64,000 nucleotides of DNA from Cololabis saira (GCF_033807715.1 NC_084590.1:6948327-7012326); one strand, 5' to 3'. Positions 21,565 to 34,194 are shown, counted from the stretch's first letter. A program made the numbers and translations. Notes: generated by a model from the sequence alone, not told the origin.

Positions 21565-21725
21565 TAGAGTTTACACTAACTAGAAGTTTACTAAACACTA
21601 ACTAGAGGTTTACTAAACACTAACTAGAGGTTTACTAACACTAACTAGAGGTTTACTAAACACTAACTAGGGGTTTACTAACACTAACTAGAGGTTTATA
21701 ATACTAACTAGAGGTTTACTAAACA
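21565..21725. repeat. ~22-bp minisatellite
   Basis: Seven copies of ACACTAACTAGAGGTTTACT plus AA, with small deletions and one AGGGG variant. Confidence 0.93.
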
Positions 21726-21965
21726 GAAAGGTTTTCAGTTCAGTTTTAAAGGTGGAGGTGGTGTCAGCCTCCTTAACCCAGATTGGAAGTTGTTTCCATA
21801 GTAACGGTTCCTGATAGCAGAACGCCGCCCTCCAAATCTACATTTGGATACTCTAGGAACCACGAGTAGGTAGGTACATAATGTACTATCAGGGACTGTC
21901 CTTGCTAATATCTTGCCTAATATCTCCTTGAGATTGTGGTAACGCCTGACCAGTAAACAGCAAAA
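21726..21965 (+). repeat. Dispersed LINE-3'-UTR-type repeat
   Basis: The run 'AAAGGTTTTCAGTTCAGTTT', 'GGTGTCAGCCTCC', 'GATAGCAGAACGCC' and 'CTCTAGGAACCACGAGTAG' is a widespread fish repeat type, distantly like 13396-13745. No coding content. Confidence 0.5.
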
Positions 21966-22957
21966 ATTGTAGCTTTTATGGAGGTCTGTACGCTTTGATC
22001 AGCAGCACGTGACTCCAACGCACCTTCCTCGTTTCTCAGGCTCTGCTCCTGCGCTCTCTGTTTAGCTTGGCTTCAAACGCTGGCGCTGTGTAAGAAGTTG
22101 TGTTGTTGTTCATCTGAGGTTGTGTTCACCTCATTTTTAGATCAGATGACTGGCACTTTATTATGTCCTGACACATGAAACCTTCAACTTGTAAGAGGGC
22201 TATTTTCCTTTTCACATGACCGCATCTAGCTGGAATTGGACTTGAGACATAGCAGCGGCACCCAAAAACAGCCTGTGACTTCACACGTGAAGCATTACAC
22301 CCACTTCCATCCGTCAGAAAAACAAAGTCTTAAAAACCCCGACTCCTGAACAATTCCAAGTCATGGAATGGAATGGCATGGAAAAACCCGTCTCCCACTG
22401 CCTGCAGCAGAGTCTTCGGGCCATTGATAGCTGTTTGTAGGAGCTCTAGATCTTTGGAAAGCACACAGTCAATGTTAGCCTTTTGAAGACCTCAGCTGTA
22501 ACTGCTTAACCAAAGGTGGTGTTATTTGGAGAGTCATCCACACACGTTTTGAGTTTTATGCAGGTGGACGTCCCTAAGTGACAAAAACCTTTCTTGTCTT
22601 GATTAAACTTTGTGCTTAAGCCGACAGGAAGATAGAGCATCATGGTTTTACCTCGTGTTTACAACGGATAAAATTTCTCAAGAACTCAGTTCAAGAACAT
22701 TACAATGTTGATCACATGCTAACTGTAGATAGAACCTAGCTTAGTCAACATGGATCTTTACAGTCATGTAAGAATATTTCCACAGATGTTTCTTTTTTCC
22801 CTTAATCACAATGAGAGAAACGTGTTAAATATGGTGTACTGAAACAAATGATGTGTAAATTACACGTAACAGAAAAACAAATACTGCAGACACAGGAAAT
22901 CAAAAATCTGGCACTGAGGTCAGGACCGTCGGCAAAAAACAGACCACGAGACAAAGA
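21966..22957. other. Unassigned intergenic sequence
   Basis: No gene, RNA or bounded repeat recognised. Confidence 0.4.
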
Positions 22958-22962
22958 AAACT

Positions 22963-23414
22963 TGTCACAGTTTCACAGTGTAGGATAGGTTTTTTTTTAC
23001 TGTTTAACTCACTCCCCTGTCTTTCCAGATCCTGCCACCCTAATCAGCCAGAGAATCACTCATTCCCTTCACCTGTGCTTCCCCACCCAGCTCCACACCT
23101 GGTTTCCCTCATCAGCAGTTCCCCTCATATACCGGCCCATTTCCACCTTCTAGTTTGCCAGATTGTCGTGTACTTTTGCCTCGCTTTCCAGCGTTCCTGA
23201 TTTCTGTCCTGTTCCTGCCTGCCTGCCTGCCTGCCTGTAACCCTGCATGACTCCCGGTTTTGGATTTTTGCCTGCCCCTTTGGACTTGTTTGCCTGATCT
23301 GCCTGTCTGCCCGGTTTGACCCCTGCCTGTCTTTGACCAGTATTAAAGCCTCACGGACTCTGATTCTGCCTGGTGTTGTGCTTTTGGGTTCTCTGTCCTG
23401 TCTGAGCCGTGACA
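22963..23414 (+). repeat. Presumed 5' LTR
   Basis: About 452 bp bounded by TGTCAC and GTGACA. The 'ATTAAA'-containing stretch 'CCAGTATTAAAGCCTCACGG' near 23338 could be the LTR polyadenylation region. Its last 48 bp are repeated exactly at the element's 3' end. Confidence 0.6.
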
Positions 23415-23657
23415 GTACAATCTGGCCAAAGACTGAACCCAGCCAACATGGACCTACCAATTAAGGAAGAGGATTTATGGGATTTTTTTTATGGGGACCA
23501 AGTGGCGTTCTACCACCGTACGGTGAAGGGGACGGGGACATGCCCCCAGTTCCAGCCTGTTGCTGTTCTAGTGGTGGTCTTGGATGCATCGCCCCCGGTG
23601 GTCCGGGAGGCCCCAGCCTCAGCCTCAGCCCCAGCGTCCGCTCCAGCCTAAGCCTCA

Positions 23658-23878
23658 GCTCCTGTTCCGGCTCCCCGCATCCTGTCTGCTCCTGTTCCGG
23701 CTCCCCGCATCCTGTCTGCTCCTGTTCCGGCTCCCCGCATCCTGTCTGCTCCTGTTCCGGCTCCCCGCATCCTGTCTGCCCCTGTTCCGGCGCCCCGCAT
23801 CCTGTCTGCCCCTGTTCCGGCGCCCCGCATCCTGTCTGCCCCTGTTCCGGCGCCCCGCATCCTGTCTGCCCCGGTTCC
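23658..23878 (+). repeat. 30-bp GC-rich minisatellite coding a proline repeat
   Basis: About seven units of 30 bp. The first half has CTCCTGTTCCGGCTCCCCGC, the second half the CCCCTGTTCCGGCGCCCCGC variant. In the gag-like frame each unit would encode PVPAPRILSA. The two variant blocks are segregated, which suggests stepwise expansion. The long ORFs in all frames here are produced by the array. Confidence 0.95.
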
Positions 23879-24339
23879 TGAGGCGGTCCCACCGCCGGTC
23901 TCTGTTCCTGAGGCGATCCTGGATGGGCCTGCCAAGCCCCCAGACCGACCCCCTGACCAGCCTGCCAAGCCCACAGACCGACCCCCGGATCTGCCTGTTA
24001 CGCCCCAAGGGCGACCCCCCGAACTGCCTCGCCGGTCTGCCCGGCACCGAGGACGGCCCTCTTTTCTGCCTGGTGTTGTGCTTTTGGGTTCTCTGTCCTG
24101 TCTGAGCCGTGACAAAACTGGACAAATGTACTGACAAAGGAAAATAAGACAAAGGACTAGATATAACACAAGACACAAGGGGTATAAGAGCCAATGACAT
24201 ACAGATGGTGTATTTAAAGAAAAGATGGGTTAGACAGAACAAAGCCTCCTGAACAGGAAGTACTGTAATGACAGAAATCTATTAACAAAGAAAAGAGGCG
24301 AAACAAAAACAACACGAACAATACTAGTAGGGATGTCAC

Positions 24340-24735
24340 TGAATCTGACAAGGGACTTTAAAAGAACTCTGCATTTATACAATCACAGAAGTGGAAATGA
24401 ACTTTGGACACTGATACAACCCAGACCATCAGATAGATGATAACGTGGGGGATTCTTTTCCTCTCTGGTTTTAGTGCACACTGTCACTCTTTTATCAAAA
24501 ACAGATGTGGAATATTAATTGCGAACATAAATCAGAGGGTCATCTGCATAAAAACTGACTATGCAGATGGTGACACCAGATGGTGCTGATTAGGAGCACC
24601 TGGCATTAAAGAAGCAGATATCCTCATGTGGAGCCTTGTGGTACTCCTGTTAGTATAATCCATGTTTCCATGGTGATGGTCCATCCCAGGTGCCTCCAAG
24701 TACAGAGATGTCTCCTCTGCAAAAGGTTAAAATGA
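24340..24735 (-). mobile_element. L2-like LINE RT fragment, antisense
   Basis: The minus strand contains 'LTGVPQGST' (RT motif B) near 24650-24620, followed about 85 bp later by 'VSFYADDPLIYVRN', the YADD catalytic motif, near 24560-24520. The same pair of blocks recurs at 39840-40690 ('VSLYADDTQICV'). Stops and a missing stretch between motifs show that it is dead. Confidence 0.75.
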
Positions 24736-26040
24736 GGCTTTATTTTTCCCACAGCAAAGTTTAACGTGTCATTAGTGAGTGTGTCCTTGTGTTTTGTCGT
24801 GTTTAGAAAGGTTTCCATGGTCACCCTTGTTGATGTGGTTCTATCAGATGTTGATGAATGATGTGAGACAGTGTCTTTTGAGGGATCAGAGATCACAGGG
24901 GTTCAGTTAAGACTTGCTCCCTTGTCCTTTACACACTGAATACCCTCCAATTTCCTGGAAAGGCGTGGTGGTATTCTGCTCTGTAGAAGAAGAAATATGC
25001 AAATCCCCTCCAGTCTTTCTCTGACAAACACTGTTTTGAATATTACAATGATTTTTTTTCACATCTCTTGACAAAGTATAAAACCTTTGTACCGCAAACA
25101 TTCACACTTTCAAGGATACGAACACCTGTTTGACATACTAGGAAAATACCTTTTTGATTTCCCTACCAGTACCAGACTGGTTCTGTCAGCTTTTTTGGAC
25201 TGTGTGCAAGTCTGAAATGCAAACACGCACTTACACTGATTAATGAAATAAAACTAATTAAATAAAACTGTCGTGAAAAAAGCTTGAGACATCATGGGTT
25301 CATACTATCTGAAAAGAAATAGAGAAAAAGTCTTCTTTATTTTTTTATTTCCCATACCGTCCCAACGCTTTCTTTATGTTACTTCATGTTCTCGAGCCGG
25401 TGGTGTTTCAGTGAAGATCTGAATGTTTGCAGCTCTCCAAATGCATTTAAGTCTGCAACGCTGATCACTCTGACTTTGCTGTCCAGTCAGAATAAAAAAA
25501 GACCAATGTAAAGCCCCTGCAGTTCCCATGCACTGGGAAACTTTAACCCTTCATGCTCATTAGCTGCTTGAGCGGCGCTTCAATGGAGAGACAGGCCTCT
25601 GTTTTGAGAGGAGAAGGAGGAAACTAAATGGGTATCTATCGTTTCTTGGCAGAGGCTCTTGTTAACTGCTGAGTTGTTGTGTGAAGCAGATAATGTGATT
25701 TCTGGACAAAGGTTCTCTTCACACCTCTCTGAAGCAGCGGCCGGTGAGGTGAGACCCTCCAACACTTAAAGCTCACATTCAGCAGAAACCAAATCCATCC
25801 AGGAGGCAAAGTTCAGGCCAATCCATGTTGCTCACCGAGGTTGTTAGTGCGAGTGGCGGGAGGAGGTGAAATATGTGGAAGAGACGTGTTGGCCAGTAGA
25901 AGATAAAAGTAATGGCTGGCCTCAGTGAACTGCTCAGGGTTTTTGATAGTTGTTCATACATGACCTGTGTGAGACTCTTCCCAGCCTGAGAGCCCCATTT
26001 CAGTTTCCAGGCCTTCCCCAGGAAAAAGTGTAAGTAGTTC
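24736..26040. other. Unassigned intergenic sequence
   Basis: Only short frames with no domain content. Confidence 0.4.
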
Positions 26041-26125
26041 AATTCAATTCAATTAAATTTTATTTATATAGCGTCTAATACAACAGTTGTTATCTCTAGA
26101 CGCTTTCCAGAGATCCAAGTAGTAT

Positions 26126-26985
26126 AGGGGTGTAACGATACACTAGTCTCACGATACGGTACGATACACCATATTGAGGTCATGATAACGATATTATAGC
26201 AGTATTTTTTTAACAACCTTGAATGAGGAACACATGACTGGAAAAAATGGTCTTTTATCTGAAAAGACACAAAATACAAAATACAAAACAATGCTGTGCA
26301 TTTGCCCTATTGTTACAGTTTGTAATGCTTTATATCTGTTTAAGTTTTAAAGAGCAAGCCAGGCCAACCATTTTCCACAAACTGTCACTAAATGTCAGGT
26401 TTGCATTATACATCTTCAGTTTCATACAAGTAAAAATATTTTGCCACAAACCGAATAGTTTCGCTCATGTATGACTTGACTTTTTCTTTTCCATAAATTT
26501 AACAACTAAAATTAAATAAATAAATACAAGTAAATAAATAAACTATGAAAAGTCCCAAACTCCAAATGCAACATGACTGTTATTTATCTTGTGCCAGAGC
26601 TAAGAGCTTCACCTGCTCCAGCCTGAGGCCGTAAGGTGAACCCCGTTATCGTTTCATCCTCCCACCTTTGGGGACGACACAATCTTTACATCAGAAAAAA
26701 GATTGATTCATGCTCACCTTATAAGTAAAAGTTCGGAGCTCAAAACCCTGCAAGAGTCCCGTGATCGGGACCGCAAAACGGTACTAGTTTCTTCTGAGCG
26801 GAGGAAGATTTTGGTCGGCGGGTCGAGGAGCGGTCGGCACGTGATCCCGCTGCACCAATAGGATGTTACTAGTAAACAATATATTAATATTAATAACCAA
26901 ATATCGCGCTACAGTTTGTCACCTCCCTATCGTAACATTTTTGTATCGCAAAATTTCGTGGCACGATATATTGTTACACATACAG
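26126..26985. mobile_element. hAT-like element with diverged ends
   Basis: It starts TAGGGGTGTAACGATACACT and ends with a diverged inverted copy (…ATATTGTTACACATA). Sub-terminal CACGATACGG and CGTGGCACGATA also pair. TAGGGGTGTAACGATAC is a familiar hAT end. It was inserted beside a GAATT-tail repeat (26041-26125). The target duplication is not clear, and no transposase frame is seen. Confidence 0.55.
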
Positions 26986-27293
26986 TATAAAGTAGTATAA
27001 AGTAGGCCTACAGTATATAAGACTTGACTTTTTATCAGTCGTAAATCCAAACCAAGTTAATTAAATTCTTCCCTTGAATGTGTGTTCTCTCCTCTCTGTT
27101 ATGAGAGTTTAAAACGACATCCTCGTCCCAAAACTTCCGCTACATCATTAAATGAAATAAGTGTCCGGCGTTCCACACTCAATATTCTGACATTCATGAG
27201 GGCATCAAACCGCCTGCGGAGAAGACGCCCCTGTGCACTCAAAATAGTAGGTAGTAATCCACAGGAGCAGCGTTTTGGAGTATATGAGCTATA

Positions 27294-27500
27294 AATGGTC
27301 AAGGTTTCTTCCCTCCTAAAGGGGAGTTTTTCTTGCCACTGTTTGGCTTTTAAGGCTTTTCTCCCACTAGGGGAGTGTTAACCTGTCATTATTTATGTAA
27401 TTATTGCTCGGGGTTTATGTTCTGGGTCTCTGGAAAGATCCTAGAGACAACTTTTGTTGTATTAGACGCTATACAAATAAAATTGAATTGAATTGAATTA
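27294..27500 (+). repeat. LINE-tail type dispersed repeat, sense copy
   Basis: From 'AAGGTTTCTTCCCTCCTAAA' through 'GATCCTAGAGACAACTTTTG' to 'GACGCTATACAAATAAAATT' and a (GAATT)n tail. This gives the full 3' portion of the family also seen at 1, 26041, 34706 and 36243. Confidence 0.8.
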
Positions 27501-27579
27501 AATCAATGAATCAATTTCTTTCATTAATAAAATTAATACAATTTTATGGATTAGGATTAATAAAATAATAAAAAAATGT

Positions 27580-28030
27580 AATTGAATTGAATATATCATG
27601 CTAATGTTATATTATTAGCTGTATCATGCTACTGCTAATGTTTTATGATAAGCTTAGGCATGCTAAAGCTAATGTTATATTATGAACTATATCATGATGT
27701 TTTATTATGAGCTAATACTCGGCTACTGTGACTGACTGACTGAGGATCAGACGGATATTGATACAAGACCACAACGAATCAGCCACCAAGTTGAAGTCTA
27801 TGCTTCATGCTATATCATATCATGCTAATGCTAATGTTTTATTATAAGGTTAGGGATGCTCAAGCTAATGTTATATTCTAAACTATATCATGCTAATCTC
27901 TTATTAAGAGATATATCATGCTAATGCTTTATTATAAGCTTAGGTATGCTAAAGCTAATGTTTTATTATGAGCTATCTCATGCTAATCTCTTATTAAGAG
28001 CTATATCCTGCTAATGTTATTCTAGGCATG
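27580..28030. repeat. Degenerate AT-rich tandem (ATGCTAATGTTTTATTAT-like)
   Basis: Words CATGCTAATGTT, TTATTATGAGCTATATC and AGCTTAGG(C/T)ATGCTAAAG recur irregularly at roughly 30-60 bp spacing. It is an old, decayed minisatellite. Confidence 0.75.
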
Positions 28031-28880
28031 TTTTCACTAGCGAAAGTTCCGGAAAGTTGAAAGCAGTTGTAATTACTGATGACTGACTAAAATGTCATCA
28101 AAATCTGATATCAAAATTAACATTCTGTTGTTACAATTTGTATTTATTTATCAGATTTTTACTTTTTTTATACTTATAAAACACAGAAAACAAATAAATA
28201 AAGAAACCTGGTGGGGCCAGTCAGGGAGACCGTAAAATGAGAAACAACAACAGAATATTTTTCATGAAAATGAGCATGCAACATTTTTACCTTTAAATTT
28301 CACTGTGACACATATGATCTAGTTTCGAAAATAGATGGATGGATCAGAAAACCCTCGGACCATGGGGGTGATGGGGTCCAGGTCTAAAAGACGACTGTCC
28401 AACAAAGCGCTAGGCTTACTGGGCAGCTAGTGTGTTATTCCAGCGCAGCCGGGACAACGGTGCTTGAATCAGCAGAATACCGGCCTGGGTGAATGAACGT
28501 ATTTTCATCCGCCGTCATGCTTCAGCTGCAAAGGGGCTTAAGTGACTGTCTGATACCATGAAAGAGTGCAGGCTGCAGCAGAAATCTGATGTAACAGATA
28601 CCGCCACGAAACGAGAGACGCTAAGCAGCCAAACATCTGACTGAGCCACGCACAGAGGAAATGTGTCTTCATCAGTTTTTGTACAGTCAGATAAAGAAGA
28701 TCCCAGGATCCAATCAGCACATAGACATTTATATTTTATTTTATACAGCTAGGTGAATGTATACATAGTATACAATACAAAAGACAATTGATAACAACAA
28801 CAATATCTGTACATGTTTGGTAAGGGAAAAATACCACCTTTTATATGCTACAACAGAGGTGTAGGGCCACGTTGAGGGAA
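28031..28880. other. Unassigned intergenic sequence
   Basis: Nothing recognised. Confidence 0.4.
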
Positions 28881-29740
28881 AAAAACTACAATTCTGAGAA
28901 TAAAGCTCCAGCATCATCAGCGTAACGTCATAATAATCAAAAAAGAAATGAAAATTCACATGAAAATCAAATTGTCGTGTAACGACGAAATTATAATTTC
29001 ATAATTTCTATCGGATTTTTATGATCTTTAAGAGTAAAATACTAAATATATGAATATCTTTTAACAAAATCAAATTGTCAAAAAGTCAAATTTTAATAGA
29101 GCAATGTTGTAAAATGTTGTGAAAATTAAGTCAAAATGTAAAAAAAAGAAAAAGTCAGAAGATATATGAGAATAGTGACATAATTTATTAAGAAGGCCAA
29201 ATCTTGCCTTCTCCCAAAAGATTTAGGAAAATAAAGATGTAAATTTATGGGAATTTAAGGGAAAATGTATATAATTATGCAAATTAAGTCAAAATTGTGT
29301 GTATACATATATATACATATAAAGATATATAAAAATCAGATATTTACAAAGAAAAAGTTACAAAGTACCTAAATATAGTTTTAAATCTGTTAAAACTTCA
29401 GAGAATTGTGTTATAATTTATTTATGAAAATTAAATCAAAATCTTACATCAGAAGAATATTAATTTAGAAGAATGAAGTCATAATTTTATGAAAAAAGAG
29501 AATAAAGTCATAAATTCATAAGAATAAGGTTGTAAAGTTGTCATTTTTGTAATTTATGAAAATAAACGTGTAACTACAAGAATGAGGTTAAACTCTGGTG
29601 TCAAAAAGTGGTAATTTCATGAAAATAAAGCTGTGAAGCTACAAGAAAGTCAATTTTATGAGCAAATCATACATTTGTATCATGCTGCAACTTTTATCTT
29701 GTAAAATTGGTACTGTGTTGTCGTAATATTACGAGTTCAT
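28881..29740. repeat. Degenerate AT-rich tandem (AGAATAAAGTCATAATTTTAT-like)
   Basis: The words 'GAATAAAGTCATAA', 'ATGAAAATAA' and 'GTCATAATTTTATGA' recur across about 850 bp with much divergence. The pattern is of a decayed simple tandem array rather than a mobile element. Confidence 0.65.
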
Positions 29741-32355
29741 GCTCATGAAGGTGGCCCTAATCCTCTGCTGGAAGATGGTTAAACTGGTCCCGCTGAACAG
29801 AAAGACAACATGAAATTAATATTTGGCTTGTACAGCAGATGGTGGGACCGAATCCAACTACTTGGGATTCAAAATCATCAGTGTTCCCTGATGTTTCACA
29901 CATTCCAGATGTTACTCCATGAAACTAACATAATAACTAACATAATTCCAGGTCCAGGAAGATTGAACACCTACAAATTAACTACAACAATAACGGACAC
30001 CAAGACAGAGGCCACCCATCTTTTAAGGTGGATTTCTCTTTTGATTTCGTTTTGGTCTTTTTCTGCTTTGATACTGAATATTTGGAAAATTGAATGAGAC
30101 TATGTTGAAAAATGATGACATTATTGAAATGTTGACGTACATGACACTGTTGTGTCCTGACCGGAGACAGTGTTGTGTCCTGGCCGGACTGCATTTTAAC
30201 CAAAGCAGCATATTTAACTGAAATCGACTCAAATTAATCCCAAATGGAGAATAAATGTGTACCAATAAGGGCAGGGTAACCCAAATCCTGACCCGGGTCC
30301 ACCTCCACCAGCTAGACTCGGGTCCCGTTTCCACATAGCAAAAACGGTGGTGTTTTCATGCGTTTTGGCCGTTCGTTTACTCGAAAACTAAGCTCAAAGT
30401 CACCAAAACGATCATTTCTGAAAACTCTGGCCAAAGTGGAGATTTGCAAAAACTCCGTCTTCACGTTTGCTTGTAAACAGAGGGAAACGGACATTTAGGC
30501 TTCAGGTTCATTTCAAGAGGTTCATTTTAACCAGTATCAACATCATTTCCTACTCAAAAAGAAGAATAGTCTTATGTCATTTTTCTATAATTTCAACAGG
30601 TGTTTTATCCTTTTTATTTATTTTTTTTACTTTTCTTTGGTCACATAAAAGCAGCCATTTGGTCAGGTTAAGAAAATAAACTATGTGGTCTAGTTTAGAA
30701 AATAAACTATGTGGTCAGGTTTTAAAATTTTTTTTTTTTGGGGAAACCATGTATTGACAGAACATAATTAACCATTAATGTGTCACAAAGACCTGCTGTA
30801 ATTTTTCTTTCAGGATGGTAAAAAGAGAAACAGAAGCTTCCAGAGCTAACACAGAATCATTACATGAACTAATTAAAAGAAATGGGAGCTACAGATTGAA
30901 AACAGCCATATTTGTCTAAAAAAGTCAATAAAATGCACAGTGAACCCAATTTACTAACATTTAAGAAGCGAAGCTGCCATATTCTCAGATTTAAAAAACA
31001 CTGAATTCCCTACTTTTTCCTGTGCTTATTGTGTGATTGATTAATAATCACTAATGCTCACATGAATTACCTAAGTGATATGATTGTTTTTTTCGAGCTT
31101 TGTGGCGCTCATAGTCAGTAGAGACAGTTATCTGATGGGGGTTTGTCAGAGGGAATAAAACAGAAATGTTTAGTGAAAAACTGAAAAAGCTTTGTTTCTT
31201 TTAGCTTTGAGGAAAGTTTTTGCCAACAAAGAACTCATGTTGTGGATTTGGTCATTTTCCTTCCGTAGAGTCAAGAAAAACTACAAACTACACTCATGCC
31301 ATAATATACACTAACCTCTAAACACCTCTTAACCTTTCAAGTATGTTGCTCAATGTTTTGGTTATGAATTCGGGAACGTTTAGGTTTTATCAGTTTGTAC
31401 AGATTCTACCGCGTATGCACAGTTTTACTTTCGGGATTGGGGTTGAAGCTGACCGGAGAGCAGTTTGGTTTCTCTCTGCCAGATGACCATCAACCGCACA
31501 CAAAAAACCCCTCTACTCAGATAGAAAGGCGGTAGAGGTATTCGCTGGGATCCAGAAAGATTCCCAGGAATACGACACACGGTTGTAGAGCATCAACAAC
31601 GCAGCCAACGGGGAGGTTTTACCAAGTTTGATGAGAAGAAAAGAGATTCTGAACGGTCAACTGAGTTTCTTCACTTTTGAACCATCCAAAATGATTGACA
31701 CTTTTGTCCTCCATGGACAAAATGTTGCTAAATCTGGTGTGCTTCCTGAAGAAAGTTGGAGTAATTGTGAACACTAAGTTTTATTAATTTGGGATATTAA
31801 CATCGCAGTATATCTTTTGGCTCCGCCAACAAATGTGACTGGCGTGTCCCTTTCAAACAAGTTACTCAACGAAAGTTGTTTTCACAAAGTTGCATCCCAA
31901 ACTCTATGAAAATTTGCCTCAGACTCTTTTTTTTTTACTTTCATGTTCGGTTTTTTGAAAATGGTGGAAAGATGCTGGTTTTTATCCAGATCCCTGAAAT
32001 GAATCAGCGACAGAAGAACTTTTGTTCAAGAAGATACTGTTCTGGAGATACATGTGCTAAAATGTTAACCATCGTAACGCCACCCCAAGGCTTGCCTGAA
32101 TCACTATGTCGTCAAGGAAGGGAGAGAAAAAGAAGTAAAAGAGGGTTAAATTAAGACAACATGATTCCAGCAGTGCCATCACTCAGAGCTCCGGAAAACA
32201 CCAGATGAACATTTCTGGAGCAGTCAGGCGTGAAATGTGACGGATACTGTTAATGTCTTCCCAGCTCATTCCAGACACTTTTCAACCTGGTAGCAACTCT
32301 TACATTCGGACTTCCGGCACTTCTCGTCTGGTATCTGCCAAACGCCTATACAATG
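29741..32355. other. Unassigned intergenic sequence, possible DNA-transposon relic at ~30310-30490
   Basis: The stretch 'GTTTCCACATAGCAAAAACG' and 'TTTTGGCCGTTCGTTTACTC' near 30327-30380 looks like a diverged DNA-transposon end, but I found no partner end. No coding sequence is supported in the rest. Confidence 0.35.
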
Positions 32356-32359
32356 GCAA

Positions 32360-32982
32360 GAAAGGATATGTGAACCCGTTGAGATGAGCTGGTTTTCTGC
32401 TTTCATTTGCAATAAAATGTGATCCGATCATCATCTAAGCCAGTAAAACCGACCCCGTGTGCTGCAGAGGTTCAGTGTCTCTGTGGAACACAGCTGTTAA
32501 ACATTCACAGAGCTGAAGAAAAAAGTATGTGAACCCTTGAGACGTATTGCAGCTGGAGTTCAGTTTGGATGTGTCGTTTAGAGACACTTTGATCTGATTG
32601 ACTGTCAAACAACGTTGACGTTTGCCGTCCATCAGAAGTATCTGCTGATGTGGTTCATGCTTCGCTGAAAGGAGGTCTCTGAGGACATACAATCAGGAGT
32701 GGATCATCTGCAGAAGGCTGGAAAGAGAAACAAACTCATCTGAATGTTCAGACGTCCATCAGTCCACAGTTAGAAAATCTGTCTAGGAAAGGAGACCGTT
32801 TGGTCCTGTAGCTACTCCTCCTAGTCGTGGACGTCCAGCCAAGACAAAGCAACTTCTTTTGGCTCTTCCCTTGGTGAGGAGGTCCTGAACTCCTGAACAG
32901 TTAGCAGATCTTGTTGAAGCCACTGCTGCTGAAGGAGCTTCAACCAGCTGGTAGCTCCAAGGGTTCACTTACTTTTTCCTTC
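32360..32982. mobile_element. TIR element, Tc1-like MITE
   Basis: The left end 'AAAGGATATGTGAACCCGTT' and the reverse complement of the right end 'GGAAAAAGTAAGTGAACCCT' are related. A third copy of the same word (AAAAGTATGTGAACCCTTG) is internal at 32522. This 'AAGTATGTGAACCC' end belongs to a widespread fish Tc1/mariner-type repeat. A 'GRPAKTKQLL'-like string at about 32835 may be a residue of an N-terminal helix-turn-helix region. It would lie in the 3' UTR or just downstream of adamts15. Confidence 0.6.
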
Positions 32983-33416
32983 ATCGTGGTGAATGTCTGT
33001 TGGGCAGGTTCATGTACAAGACACAGAAGTGGTACATTGCGTCCATCTGTTACTGTGACTCAGATGACGATCACATAACTCTTTCTGGTAAAATAATGAA
33101 GAAAACTGCTTAATTTTCTCGCCACTGACGTTTGAGCAGCGCCCGTATACTCAGCTCAGTGAGGATGCGTCATGCGCCGCGTCTCGAAAAGACTCTTGTA
33201 CATACACAGCTGTTGTGTCTTCAGTCCTGCTGGAGGTAGACTTAGCACAAGATCAACCTGTTTCAGATGGTTTGACAAATCTTTTCTCTAGTGTAAACGA
33301 GTGTGTATGAAGACGACGGTGCAGCAGAAGGCCTCGAAGTATCAGCTCCCAGCGCTCCAGCTGATTTCAGCTTGGTTCTTTCCTCCCAGAGTCCAGTTCC
33401 CGGTGTCTCTTCTGCT
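32983..33416 (-). other. Presumed adamts15 3' untranslated region
   Basis: This is the sequence just downstream of the stop codon on the minus strand. I found no AATAAA on the minus strand within about 1 kb of the stop; the nearest is at 31785-31780. The polyadenylation site is therefore undefined. Confidence 0.4.
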
Positions 33417-34194
33417 CTAACATGGCATCAAGTTGCACAGGTCCAGTTCCTGAGGCTTCTTCTTTCCAGAGCAGTGCTGTCGGGGCAGACTGAGACCATT
33501 CTCAGTTATGCACCGCACCGGCCGCCTTTTAAAACCCCTCCCACAGGACTTGGAGCACTGGGACCAGGTTCCGGTGTCCCACCTGGGACAGGGATCTCCA
33601 CATGCTCTCACCCCCACGGGCCGATCAGTACTGTCACAGTCATCAGCAGGAAGCCCGTCCACACTCTGGCACTGCACCAGTCTCTTCTGGAGGCCAGTCC
33701 CACAGGTCACTGAACATGAATCCCATCCTCCCGCTATCCAGTGACTTACGGGACTCTTACCCATCACACCCTTCTTAGTCTCTGGCTTGTCGCCCCCAGC
33801 CAGGACGCTGTTGGGTGTTTTGTGGGTCCTCTCCTCTTTCCAGAGAGTCTTCTCTACCTTGCTGTCCTTCGAAATATGGAAGGAGTAACGGACCCTGGGA
33901 GGGGTCATCTTCCCGACGGAGAGAACCTCAACCGTAAGAGGCTCCTGCAGGGGTCTGGTGGCCTGGAGAATCTCCACGGACGTGGTTGTTCCGCTGTAGC
34001 GCAGAAGGCTGCCCTTCACCAGCAGGTCACGCTCCACGGCCGACACCACGTAATTCCCGTTCAGGAGGTACTTTCCGTAGCGATTCTTCACAGCAAGGTA
34101 GTTTTCGTCACCAGCCATGCCTCGGTAGCCTCGCTGACGGATGTCGACGTTGGAGGCGCCAACAGGCAGCGTGACCACGAAGTTGTAGCCATGC
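33417..34194 (-). CDS. adamts15: adamts15 last coding exon (spacer and two C-terminal TSP1 repeats)
   Basis: This exon encodes the spacer domain and the last two thrombospondin type-1 repeats of a secreted ADAMTS metalloprotease. These regions bind matrix and set substrate choice. The frame enters at HGYNFVVTLPVGASNVDIRQ, passes 'GKYLLNGNYVVSAVERDLLV' and 'VEVLSVGKMTPPRVRYSF', then shows TSP1 cores 'GGWDSCSVTCGTGLQKR' and 'GTWSQCSKSCGRGFKRR'. It ends at a TAG (33419-33417) after '...LDLCNLMPC'. The acceptor AG is at 34196-34195 and the first base completes the codon AT/G from the previous exon. Two TSP repeats after the spacer and the spacer wording fit ADAMTS15 better than ADAMTS4, 5 or 8; ADAMTS1 is the nearest alternative. 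The paralogue (a or b) cannot be decided here. Confidence 0.95.

Larger units (their letters stand above)
22963..24114 (+). mobile_element. Short LTR-retrotransposon-like element with 5-bp TSD
   Basis: The element begins TGTCACAG and ends CCGTGACA, so its ends form the TG...CA inverted pair usual for LTRs. Exact 5-bp duplications AAACT flank it (22958-22962 and 24115-24119). The last 48 bp (24067-24114) repeat the end of the presumed 5' LTR (23366-23414), so the 3' LTR is present only as its last part. The interior encodes a short gag-like start ('MDLPIKEEDLWDFFYGDQVA' at 23448) and then a proline-rich repeat. There is no protease, RT or integrase. I read it as a deleted, non-autonomous LTR element. 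Confidence 0.7.

Noticed and set aside
23461..24242. Several 130-195-codon ORFs on both strands
   Set aside because: All are generated by the 30-bp repeat array at 23658-23878; low-complexity translations only.
24624..24896. 90-codon minus-strand ORF as a host gene
   Set aside because: Its C-terminus is the GVPQGS motif of a LINE reverse transcriptase; it belongs to the decayed LINE.
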